DNA from: Struthio camelus
Lineage: Eukaryota > Chordata > Aves > Struthioniformes > Struthionidae
DNA length: 64,000 nucleotides
Direction: 5' to 3'
Assembly (NCBI RefSeq): GCF_040807025.1
Contig: NC_090942.1
Span: 45,416,911 to 45,480,910 of the forward strand
Made by a program: the position numbers and the translations under genes. Shown one piece after another: positions 42,201-54,600 of the stretch. The notes under the pieces were generated by a model. That model had not been told where the DNA came from. It saw nothing but the letters and a program-made list of their open reading frames with translations, and did no database searches. The first letter of the stretch is position 1; the number at the start of each line of letters is the position of its first letter.

Positions 42201-45200
42201 TAATATCTCTGTTTTTTCTTCAAACAAAAAGCTCTTAACATAATAAAAATGCTTTCTGAACTTAATTCTGATCCTATGAAAGTGCCCTGTTAATGCTGTA
42301 GAGTGATGTCATTCCCACAGACTTGTTTTCCAAATCTGAAATGTTAGTGGAAGTGGGCTGGCCTCTGCCTGGGTGGTGAAGGGCTGAATTTTTTTTTTCT
42401 AAATGGCTATTTGATGATTAACCACTAGAGGGCTTTATTTCACTGGGGAAGTTAAACTAACGTGCAGTAAAAGCAGTAGGAAGATGTAATAAGACAAAAC
42501 TTGTTCATAATGTTTCCTTTTCTGGTGTTCTTGATCTCTGCGGCTGGCAGTCAGCTCTTCTGAGCATCTGCTCTGGATGATGTGACCATATCCAGCCACC
42601 CTTCCACAGAGAAGTGCCAACAATTAGATCTTCAATCTAATGAGATTTTTGAGCAGCTGTGGAGGTAGTTCTTGGAGCAGAAGAAATGCTCCTAATGTTG
42701 TGTGGTGCAGCTCGTTCATTAGCTGATATTAATCCTTAGGAAAATCAGACCTACATATCAAAATGTGCCCCTAACTGAACTGTCATCGAAAATACCAACT
42801 CAATGAAGATGAACTCCAAAAAGTATAATTTATTGTTGAGGACAATCTATCCAGATCCCAAACAAGAACTTGAACCCATGTCACTGAAGGCTGTTCTGTT
42901 CTCACCCATAGCTATCAGTCTTGGTAAACTGCATAACCTGTATATAAAATTAAGCTGATAGTGCTGTTACTATGTTGGGATCTCTAGGCAAATTAATTTT
43001 GACTGTAATATGTAAATTTATAAACATTGGGAAGTTTTTATTTTTAAAGGAAAGTGTACAACTTAAACGTCACACCTGTATTTTTGTTTTTAATGTAAGC
43101 TAGTATGTGTTCTCTGTGTTCATTTTCTTACTAATGTGATTATTTTCTAAGGCACAGTTTTTCTGTTTGAGTTTTTTCAGAAGTCCCAATCTGTGAGCAT
43201 TCTACTACTTGTGTCGCTGACGAATGTCATTGCCTGGGTATAATTTGATTCAAAAAAATGTTTTTTGATTTCTTAATATATTCCTATGAGTTACGGTTCA
43301 GTGTACTTGGCTGAATAATTCTTTTTCCTTATTAGCTAACATTCTTAATGCCTTTGGAACTGTGCTATTTCCTACCCTGCCTTGAGCACTGATGCCTTAA
43401 TGAAACCTATTGCTCTAACTCTTACCAAGCCCCTTTACAGCTTGGCCTACTTTTTAAGTATCAGAAGTTAAATTGTGAAATACTAACGTGCACCAAATGT
43501 TCCCTCAACTTAGTTTCAGAGTGATTGTGAAAAAGGCTATTTAAAATAGTTCCTGTTGAACCAAAAGTGCCAGCTTACATTAATGGAAAGACTTATCTGT
43601 GAATCTGTGTATGAAGCATAATGTGAAATATGGGCTTGGGACATGGAAGAATACCAGATAAGATTTCTTAACTTTTTTGATTCTGAGATGGTGAACCAGT
43701 TTTAGCTTGAAAATACAGTAGCTAAGAAACCAGTGGTGGAATCTGGAAGCTGTAATGCTGGATTAGGCAACTACAAGTCACTGTCATCTAACAATAAATT
43801 TACAGGAGCGTGGTAAATTTAATTAGTCTCTGCCACCTTCTACAGGATAGGTGCCTACATCAGTGTCTGCACTGTATGAGTATGACTACATTAGTGTATT
43901 AATTTGGATCAGGAGTTCACTTCTGCTTTGGTTTGCAGCATGGAGTGATTTTGGAGCAGATGAAACTAAACTGGTGGATGCAGTCCAGCTGTTGATAAGC
44001 ATTCAATCCATGGGACTAGCCTTGAGCTAGTCAGAAGTAAAAACAAAACAAAAGTCCTTCTGAAACATGTACTGTGTGGATGTTAGCTTTTCAATCCACC
44101 TTTAATGATCTGCAGTACCCGCTGATGTAGGCATGGCTCGTACCACCGTCTTTAACAACAGGCAGAAAAGCAAGATCTGTGTTTTGTCTTTACCTATTCA
44201 TGCAGATATAACTCAAGTTATCCCCTTTGATCAACTGCAACATATTACTGATACTTGCAGGCAGATAACTGTTCAATCCTCTGCTCCAAATTCAGAGCTA
44301 CCAAGGCAGATGACAGAGCAAAGACTAGTGAAGAAAGGCTTCAAGCTAGGAAATATGTTTGCTTTAGGATTTATGGAATAATGAAACACAAGACGGACAG
44401 ATAATACATTTCAGGAGCTCTTTGGTAAATACTTACTTGGAGAGGTTGCCTGTTCTCCCTTGCCTTCTCTTTTAGGCCAGCTGGAAGAGGAGGAGAGAGA
44501 AAATTAAAAGAATTGATGGGAGAACTTTTCACCTGAGACGCCATCAAGTTCTGAATTTGCTTTGATCCAAAACAAAACTTTGTCAGATTCTGTGAGCGTG
44601 CTACAAAACACATCCTAGGAAGAATGGAGAGAGGCTTTATAAATAAAACTGGCGGTAGTAGTAGTTTCAATAAGCAATGAATGACTTTAAAATTCCACTT
44701 ATTTAAAAAGTGGATAATTTTATTAATTTTTAGGGTAAAGTGAGAAAGACTTTTATATTTTAATGATGGTCATGTTTAATTTTTGGTGAAAATATAAAAT
44801 ATATTTTAATGGAAAAGTAGGAATAAAACCTGTTAGCCTGGCTCGCTTGTCTCCTTGTTGCCAATGACATTTCCAAAACACACTTTATTAAAAATGAAAT
44901 GTAATTATCTCCTGGGAAGTTTCCTTTTGTGATATAAGGAGACTAAATGCAAAAAAAGTATTTATAAATATTCCTCAAAATCCAGGTGTGATATTTAATG
45001 GAAGTTTATGTCTCTCATTTTAGAACAGATCAGGGACATATAACCAAATTGTTTTTAGAGATTACCATCTTAATACTTTCTACAGTAACACTGTAGCAGG
45101 TTCTCACTAAAAGTTTGCACTGCAATAAAATGTACAAAGGGCAGAACTCTTGACGCAAGTCTTGAAGCACACAAAGGTGAAATGACGACTGAAGGGAACT

Positions 45201-45590
45201 CTCAAACCGTCATGACAAGGCAAAACTTCATTCTGTTTCATTGTGTGCTATGTTATAAAGGGCTGATTCAATTCAATAGAGGAGTAATACTTGCGGGTCT
45301 AGCGCAAGTGTAACTAATACAGACTGCTGAGGAGTTACCATGCATTACTAATGAGAGACATGCAGCCAGAAAGTTGTATGCAACGTTTGCAAAGCTCCTG
45401 AAGCTGTATGTGGCTACCAAGCTTGATGTTTTCTTTTCTTTTTTTTTTGCATTGTATAGTTTTACATAATGAATCCATCTATCTAATTTTTAAAGGATTT
45501 AAACACGCTGTAGAAATACACAGTTCTAAGATGCCATCATAATCAAAGCCATTCATTTGCATAAATTCTTTGTTTATAAGTTATACTGAA
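39300..45590. other. RPS16-OTOGL intergenic spacer, no gene seen
   Basis: Six kilobases of AT-rich DNA. The longest frames (41248-41505, 44133-44381 on +) have no recognisable content. The OTOGL promoter should lie in the right-hand end. Confidence 0.65.
45254..45260 (+). promoter_or_regulatory. Possible TATA-like box upstream of OTOGL
   Basis: TATAAAG occurs about 337 nt before the OTOGL start codon on the right strand, with no CpG island nearby, as expected for a tissue-restricted gene. In AT-rich DNA such a match is frequent by chance, so this is only a candidate. Confidence 0.22.
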
Positions 45591-45669
45591 ATGACCATTG
45601 TGGGAAAGCTCAATTTAATGATACCTTGGAGCATACTCTTGATTCACTCTCTGCTGTTCTTTTTGCAAG
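45591..45669 (+). CDS. OTOGL: OTOGL coding exon 1: signal peptide
   Basis: Codes MTIVGKLNLMIPWSILLIHS followed by LLFFLQ, a short basic n-region and a hydrophobic core typical of a secretory signal. The ATG has G at -3. Donor gtaaga; ends in phase 1, which fits the next exon. First exon of a secreted OTOGL fits this position; 5'UTR exons further upstream cannot be excluded. Confidence 0.8.
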
Positions 45670-48600
45670 GTAAGAACTTTACTCAATTTTTATGCTAATA
45701 CTAACTTTTAAAAAGATTTTTCTAAATATTTTAGTAGTACATCTACTTCTTTTTCTATCATTATAAGAAACATTTTTTTGCTCCTCACTGGAGTTGAAAA
45801 AATAACACCAGTTGAAAAACTATATATCACCATTTTCTCTGACTACTGTTGAAAACAAAATATATCTTTTATTTTTTAAAAAAAGCATTTTTAAGCTTGA
45901 ATTTTATCACACAATTATTATTGAATAACTAAATTTTCTAGGCTTTCTTGTTGTTCTTGTCAGATGAGTGAACAGATAATGATTTTGAATAGGGTATGAA
46001 TTGATGAAGCGCAGGCTGCACCTGCAATTTGTTTGAACGTTATTAAATCTCTAGAATAAATAATCACTGTTCTGGTTATAGAAACTATCCAATTTTTTTT
46101 ATCAGGATATGTGCTGCAAATGGATATTGTAAACAATTTCCTTGGAGCAATTATAAAGATTTCTAAGACAATATGAGAAAGCAGGCAATTTCTAAGAAAT
46201 GTGCAGAATCTGGAGTGTTTTCAATGGATTGCAATCGAATTTTATAAGTAACAGTCAGAAAATTATTATAGGTAGCTGCACTAGAAATTTGATTCTGGAT
46301 GGCTCTGAGCATCTCTTGTATTTTATCAGTTTTGGTTTGATCCTCTGAATAACTACGAGTTCCTAGCTCTTTTTGATGGTAGTATGGAGCAGAGCTGAGA
46401 CTGTAAATTTGCAGATAATGAACAGCTGAGAGAAGCTCTCAGGGAGGAAATCATGTTGTGCTAAATCCCTTGGGAAGATGAAAAGTTTATGTAAAGATTC
46501 TCTGGAAAATATAGGATCGTTAGCTATTTTTTAAAGATAAAATTCACTAGTGCTGTTTTAAACTTAAGAAATTCTTGTTTGTCAAATGCAGAGTGGGACT
46601 GTAGAAAAACCAAATTAACTCAATGATTTTTAATCTACAGGATCTTATTGCAAGTTCTCTCTTTTGAAAAGAACCTCAAGGTAGGTTTTTATTCCTTATT
46701 TGTCAAGTCCTACAAACAGAACAAGAATGAATAGGGCTCAGCTGGTACAGTACAAGTTAGGAAGTAGAATGTAGTCTTGAATTTGGCATGTAATTTTTAG
46801 TAGCTTGGATGTAAAAATGTGCTTTTAGAATGTTTACAACTCTTCTCAAAGAATTTACATAAAGGCCATGGATCCTCTTTTTGAAAAATGGAGGTACTTA
46901 AGAAAAATGATGCTCCTGTGGTCTCAGGAGAGTTTAGAGGAATCATGGAATGAAATTAGGGTGAGGTCATTATTTCATGTCTGGAAAAATACATTAAATG
47001 AGTATCCTCCTACAGTTTTAATTGCATGATAAAATCCTAGCTGCTATTTGAAGCACAAAAGAGTAAGTGCTATACAGCCTTAAAATAAACACTTTCAATA
47101 CAAGTTTTTGTGTAGAAGATGAAATCCAAACAAAACCCAAACTAGGGAATGTTCCTGATCCCATTGAATTAAATGGGAACTATGCCATCGGTTTCAGTAG
47201 AAGTGTCCAGTTGCACATAGCTTTGGGTGTCTAATGACTTCTAATACATCTAGTGAACACAAACGCATATTAAATGATAATAACATCTTGGACTGTTGAT
47301 AGTTAGTGGTAAATTACAGCTGGAGAGTCATCTTTTGCTTTTAAAAGTACCATCACAGTGTATTTAAATAACACTTGGGAGAACTCACTCTTACACACCC
47401 ACAGTTGAGTACGTATGAAGCAACTTTACAGTTTTGTATCCTGTTATATAAGCCTATTTTGCTCATATTCTCTCCCCTGTAAGCCCCATGTACCTCCCGG
47501 AACAAGCATCCCATGTCTGGGATCCTCATCCGATGTCAAGGATCGGACCGCAGTTGAATTCTGCAAAATGAGACCATGAAAAGAAAAGAAAAGAAAAAAA
47601 AATCACCTTTTAAAATGTTAACCCAAGAAAGACGTCTTTGATACAGTGATGGAAATCAGAGAGAAACACCTCCCTCTGGGGAACTGCTTATTCAGGTTGC
47701 TCCAGGGACCTTGGATTATACAAGATCCTTTTTGTTTTTTTCCAGAAATGAGTTTAATGCAGCTCGACAGAAGAGAGATCTCTTAGCAGCAGAGGTAGGT
47801 TATACCTCCGAAAGAGCGAGAGAGGGGAAACCCTCCCCCCCTTTCTGCTCCGGGGCTTTGCTCTCCTTACAATGGAGTCTTTGTAAGGAGAACAGCAGCG
47901 GTAACAATAGGACAGTCAATAGGACAGTGAGGAGGAGCAGCTCTTCCATACCTGCTTGCCTCAAACTTAAACCCATGGCCTTCGTTCATTCATTCTTTCA
48001 TTCTCAGCAAAATGCTTCATGAATTACGCTCCCTGACTAACCGACAGACACACGCCATGGGAAATAAAAGCTCAAGTCTTCAGTCTTTTGTGGAGGCAAA
48101 CAGAAAGCCCCAGAAAGTTGTTAGTGTTTGATGAAAAGCACAGTAATGAAACTAGAGACGAGGGTCCTGCAAATGGTGGTGTTGCCATGGTGGTGGCCGC
48201 TGCTCGGCCCGAGTTCCCGCAGCGCCGGCCTGCAGCTTGGGGGCTGTCCCACCCCACTACCAGCTTGGGGTCGCATGCTGCAACCTGTGCAGGTGATGGT
48301 AGGCTGAAACTGAGTAGTAAATGGGGGAAGCTCATTCCTCTGGGTTGGTCAATATTTCGGGCTGCAAAGCTGGAGCAAAGTTCATCACCGCTGTTCTGCT
48401 GCAGGGGTGGGGAGAGAAGTCCAGAGCGGTCTCTCTGCAAGGCACCTTGCTGCGGTCGTGCAGGCAGTCTGAGGCAGAACCAGAAACGGTTTTCTCCGAG
48501 TCCCTTTGCTGCGGATTTACGTGTCTCTCCTGAGTGGGTCATAGTGTTGCCAGTGTCGAACATAACACTAAGGTCAATCAAGTCTATTTTCCTTACTAGA

Positions 48601-51600
48601 AAAATGCATTCTTCTCAGGTAAATGGGCTTTGGTGACCGACTGTGTTCCAGAAGGGGATTCAACAGGGAGTTAGTGTCCAGCAGAGATGATGTGCCTTAA
48701 AAATAATGCACAGGCAAAAAACTGCTTTGCTGAGGAGGCCTGCCTCAGAGTAACTGAATACAAGTAACAGAAATTGCTGGTTTTGTCTAGTGAAGATAAG
48801 GAACTGTTCTGGATAGTGATGAGCCATGGGGACTAAGAGTAATTGTTTGCTTTGAAGTGGGGACCCTTCCCGTTTGTGATCTGGGTAAGTCAATTCCAGA
48901 TTGATTTTTCGCCATAAAAAAGGCAAATTCTGCTGCTTGGATGCGTCAGATAAAGTATTTCCAGTGGAAAAGGGGAAGTATTTATGTCATTGTATAAGGC
49001 ATTAGCGAGACTTAATCTGAAGTGTTTATTGCACAGTTCTGTGGTACACTTTGAGATCCATTAGTTCAAACTCCAAACATGGAGAACGGATAGCAAGGAG
49101 AGCCAAGAGAAAAGTATCTTAAAAGCGAAGGCTTAAAGAGTTTGTTTCGCTGGTTGTGCAGAGGAAGGCTGGCCTATACGTGTGTGGGGAGCATGGAGGG
49201 GTAACCGTTTTCTTGTCAATATGTCACAGAGGGACTAAATAAAAACACAGGATAAGAGCTGTTCAAGCGAAAGGACAGAGCTATATAAAACCAAAAGGGT
49301 ATAAAATGGCTATGGACAAATGCAGGGGGGAAATAGCTAGCTAGCTAGCTAGCTACCCAGCACTTCACCCTGGTAAACTTCCCAATCAGACTAGTGGGGG
49401 CAAAAACCCCAAAGTGCTTCTCTGAGGGAATTTGATCCGTTCTCAGAAGGGACAATAAGACGTGAGAAACTGCAAGAGCAGGGTGTTGGACCGGATCCAG
49501 GAGCTCCTTACAGTCCTGTGCTCCCCAATGCCTGAGCGTAGGCAGGAAGCAGATCTGGCGGATTGACGTTCATCCTAAACAAGAGAGGAGAAAAATGGGA
49601 TTTTTGAAGGATTCCAGGGAGGAGGCAAAAAATCCTTCAGAGCTGAAGTGGCCGCGGTCTGTCGATAGGGACACAGCACAGAGTATGAGTTCGGGGACAA
49701 GAAGGGGGAAAAAAAGGAAGGCTACCGCCTCCTCAAACTGTCCAGCTACGTCTGTAAGCACAATGAAAAGGGCAGGTAAGTTCTCCGGCCCCCTCACTCT
49801 TCAGCCTAAATCTAAAAGCAAAACCTTCCCCCGCTGCCCCCAGAGCCTAGCGTGTTCGTTCGCGCTGGCGACGCGGAGGGCGACGACCCTGCCAGGCAGC
49901 TGTAATCTTCCCTTTTCGCCTTTTATGTTTCTCCGGTAGGTTCACGCTGCCTCTCCTCGGTCTCGCCTTCGTGAGGCCTTCGGCCGGAGCCCTCCACCAG
50001 GTCAGTACTGTGGCCGTGGCCGCGAGCAGGGCCGGCCTCGCTGAAAACGCAGCCCCGGGAGCTGTGTGTTATGGGAGTCCTGATGACGCTTATATCCCCT
50101 ACGAAACCCAGCCGCTAACTCATTTCCTCACCACAGCTTCTACCTGTGAAATTGTGGAAAACGTCTGTTAAAATGTACTTTTCAAGTAAGGACTTAGAAG
50201 TGAATCTGAGCAGCTAACTAAGTAAAACCTTCTTTTTTTAAAAAAAAAAAAAGTTTATTTACACGGGCAGTTTTTCTCTTGCGTCGCTTTTTCGGGCCTT
50301 GGCAGCGGATGTAAGTAGGCACGCGACGTAAAGGGCGGGCAGCGCCCCGGCGGCGAGCGCGCCGCTGCTTCCAGAAGATTCTAGGCACTGTACGAATGCT
50401 TTCAGGCAAGTTAAAGCAGTGACTTTACAGACCTTACCGGAAGGTTCACTGAACAAGAGCGAAGTTTAGTACCCTCTTTGGAAAATATATATCCTTGTGT
50501 AGGTGCTTGCTGTTGTGGTTCCCCCTCCTCCCCCCAGGTGAGTGAGCGTATGCAACTTTATAGCTCACAAATTCTGACAAAAGGGTGTCCCGTGTTAATG
50601 CAGTTTTATACATGGTATTTTCTGCCTTGTCCGTGTTTTCAGAGCATCTGCGTGTACTGGAAAAGCAATTTTTAAATGGAAAAAATGCAAAACTAGGCTT
50701 GAAAAGCAGCCTTCACAGTGAAGGCTGACGCTCTGAACCAGTGCTCGCTTCTGTATACGCTCTACTGTAAAAGTCCAGTTTTGGTCCCATTTATGTCACT
50801 GCCTGCTTTACTGTGGGTTCATTCTGAGTGGAAGGGCCTGCTTATTTTATTTACCACCTCCTTTTTGCGGTGCTTTTTAATCTGTGTCACATTGTAAGTG
50901 TTTACATTTTGTAAGGGTTTACATTTTGCCCCAAGAGGGAAAGGAACTGCCCACAAAACCTGCTAAAATTTTGGTTTGGGACTCCCTTTCTCCTCTGCGT
51001 TTGGGGAGCTGTGACTTAGACCCATCTTAGTGAATATGGTTAGTAAATGACAGTGAGGTCTTAGCTTCTGAGCAGAACATAAAACCATTTAATGAAATTA
51101 CTTTTAGAAACGATCACTAACGTAAAACAAGCCATTCCCATGGAATCTTAAGTCTCTGGCTCCGGTCACCTCTTAAGCAGAAATAACCTTTTAACTGACT
51201 TTTTTTAGCATGCAGGGAAGGTTATTTATAACTGGTTTTGACTTTGTAAGTTACATATTCTCTAGACTGTTCATAAGCGTTACAGCAAAGGGTACATTAA
51301 GCATAGGAGGGAGGAGCTGAACATATGTATAAATTGTACTGAATTCGGTCAATTGGAGTAATCTGCATCCTGTGTATTTCTAGATCAGGACGACTGGGAT
51401 TTGGTTTCTTTACATGGGAACGTGACCTTTTGTTTGCTGGGAGGAGGTTGACCTTTTGCTCCTTTGTTAGTTTACAAGTCTCAAACTGGGAAAGAGAGAA
51501 CCTCTGTTCTCTTTTAACCGAGGAACACCAAGCTGAAAATCAAGTAAAGGTTGAAAACTAAAGATTGCTGTTGGTTAATTTTCTTACCTAATATAGCTGC

Positions 51601-54600
51601 GTATGATTTAACAATAAATAAATAGATGTAATCTGAGTCTCTCAGGCCGTTTGCAAAATACTGTATCTACTAAAAGGCTGCTATGCTTGCTTACAGCTTC
51701 TTGTCCTCAGGAGTGCCTTAATGGAGCAGTCTGTACAGAGGCAGGTGAATGTGATTGTCAGATATTTCAGGCTCAAGGAAACAGGTGCCAAATTGGTAAG
51801 TTTTGGGCCAAAAGAAATGAGTAGCAAGTTCAGCTGAGATTTAAAGTGCAGCTTGTAAAAACAGTACAGCTCACAGCACACTTGTGATTCCTTTGTAGTT
51901 GGACCGTCATTCAAGTAGTAGCAAAGAGGATTAAAACTGTATATCTTATAGAAATTTATAGAGCAACATCAGGAATGTCTGTTTTTTAGCATTTGGGCTC
52001 TAATGATACATAGATACCATACCAGATAGACTGGTACATCATCAGCTGTCAAGCTTTTTCTCATTTAACTGCATAACCAAAAAGCCACTGCATGTTTCTA
52101 ACAGTGTCTTATTGCAAATAAAATGATCAGCTCTTCCAAAGCACCGCTTTCTGGAATCTGCTGTATGTAGGGATCAGCAAGAATCATGTTCTAGCTTCTG
52201 CTGTAAATCAAACCCTTTGCCTCTACTTACAGTTAGAATGCCCCACTGAAACCATTTCAAAACTTAATGATGTTCTCATATGACTAAAACTGCAACCAAA
52301 AGATTAAAAAAAGAAAATTACTGACTTTGTTTGAGGTTGAAGAAATGAAATCCTCTTGTCCTTGCTGTATATTTCCTTTATAAGCTCTTATTTCCTTTAA
52401 AAGCTCTTACTTTTGTACATGCCTGTGAAAATTTTTGACTAGTGTGCTTGTTACAAACTGTGTTTTCTGCAGTACCTAACAGTGGTAAGGACCGAGATGG
52501 GATTTGCAAATCATGGGGACAGTACCATTTTGAAACATTTGATGGCATCTACTACTACTTCCCAGGAAATTGCTCCTACGTTTTGGCAAAAGACTGCAGC
52601 ACTCCAGAACCCCAGTACACTGTTTGGGTATGTATATGAGCATGCGTTAGAAATAAAACATTTAGTATTCCTGTATTACAGGACTTGCATTTCCTCATTA
52701 GTAATATAAGTAGAGAGACAATAAATGGATTAAAATGTTGCTTTATTTATTTGGATTTCAAAATGTACTGCTGGAAAATGTCTAAGCATATGTGCAGTAA
52801 CTCAAAACACTGATGAAATGCTAATTAATCAACAGAGTCAGTATAACAAAAATAGTATTTCTTACTCCCTCTATCCTAAAAAAGGATCTCCGATCTCTCC
52901 TTTCTGGGAAATCCTGTGTAGGAAAAAAGGGTCCTAAAGCAGACCTTGGAAACGCAATAAATTTTAGCTGTCAGCTTGTAGAAACAAGTGAGTTCTTGAG
53001 TAAAGTGCAAGCAGCAGTCATGGGCCTGATAATTTGGCACCCAAGCGTACTAGCCCTGCTATTCACCATTGTCAGCGTGCTAGATAGGGAGCTGCTTCAA
53101 CTGGCCAGTGGAAAACTCTATCCCTTCTGGGAATTTGGGTTCTAATTTTGGATTTCTTCCTTGATATGCAGAGAAGATTAACAGCTCAAAAGCCTTCACC
53201 TTGACCTATGGATGGAAAGCATTCTTTTTAATAATTTCCTCAAACTGCTGGATGTCCATAGTTAATGACTTTGGGATCAGGGAGAGTTCAAACGTATACC
53301 TTTTTTGTAGGAAGATATCCTAATTGCCTGGCCATTGGTTACTGTGGGGAAAGGACATTAGCTAATTATGTTACTTTCTACAGAGTGGTCAGAATTCACT
53401 ATTGATTGGGCAGGAGAAGAGGGATCGGGGGGGGGAGGGGTCCTAATTTTAGACACGGGTGATCAATGCTCACAAGGGCAACAGGAGATCTAGATTCTGA
53501 TTCTGCACCAAAGACTATTTTTTTAATTTATAAACACATGATCTCACCTCCAAAAATAGCATCTAGTAAAGGTTAATCTGATAGAACTGCCATTTCAACT
53601 CAGTTTATGGACAGATGCTGTTACATCTGCTCTCCATCATTTTAAGTCTTTGGATTCTGTGTGCAGCTATGCTCTTTTACAAGTTTTCGGAAAATGCTAT
53701 AGCAAAACCCAAGATTATATTTAAATTTAGAATCAGTATTTCCATGGCTTCTGCTTACCTTAAGAGAGAAATTGCCATTCAATTGCTGGAACAAATGTCA
53801 TGCTTTGTTGAAAACTGCAAGCGTTCATTCAGAAAAGTCATGGGTAATGACGAAGCACTACAATCAACTGCAAACATCTAATTTCAGTAATATAAGCAGA
53901 AACATTACAAGCTGGGCGATAGAGAGCCAAGAATCTTGCCAAATCCTTATGTTATGGCCGTAATGTTCTGGTTTTAATAGCCCACCTCTCTGGAAAAGAA
54001 GAAAATATTAGAATTATTTTGCTTTTCTTTGATCGTATTTCTGGCTTACGACAGGTTTACATAAAAACCTTCTGTCAATACTAGTACCGTTTATTATGTC
54101 TTTAATTATGAATTTCTTTATACATGTAAAATCCTTAATGCTTTTACTGGTATGCTTTATTTTGCTCAGAGACAGTAACTTTTTTTCCTTCCAGAGTTAA
54201 GAGTCTAGCTTAAGAAGATTAGTTAGTGTATGTGTTAGCACTGTGTGTTTACCAGCAGATCTTTTCTGTGAAAACCATGGCTGTAGTTACTTTTACAGCC
54301 TCCATTACTGTGTTGGCAAGATGTTTCAGAATTACTAATCTGTTTAATTTAACAGCACTGTCATGTAAACTGGTAACACCACTCACCCTTCTCAGAGAAA
54401 GCTGAGGCACAGAGACATAAGAGTCATATTTAAGTTATCTAACTTAGGTCTATATCTTAATTTTGGCAATGATAAGTACCTAAGATTCACAGCATATTCT
54501 TACATGTTCTCAGTGGTGTCCAAAATAAATCAGTGCACACACTTAGAAGCATTGTAGTCTAGGGATTTGCACAGGTTTGGGTGTCTCAGCTCCACTGAGG

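Noticed and set aside
45572-45580. TATA-like gtttataag just before the OTOGL ATG.
   Set aside because: Too close to the start codon to serve as a TATA box for this leader.
49514-49775. Alternative OTOGL exon 4 (phase 0 to 1, donor gtaagt at 49776, or gtaagc at 49754).
   Set aside because: Phase-compatible, but the acceptor lacks a pyrimidine tract and the start overlaps a CR1-like fragment. Kept only as a competitor to 49940-50000.
50740-50762. U6 snRNA-like start gtgctcgcttc.
   Set aside because: Only about 11 nt match; the rest of U6 is absent.
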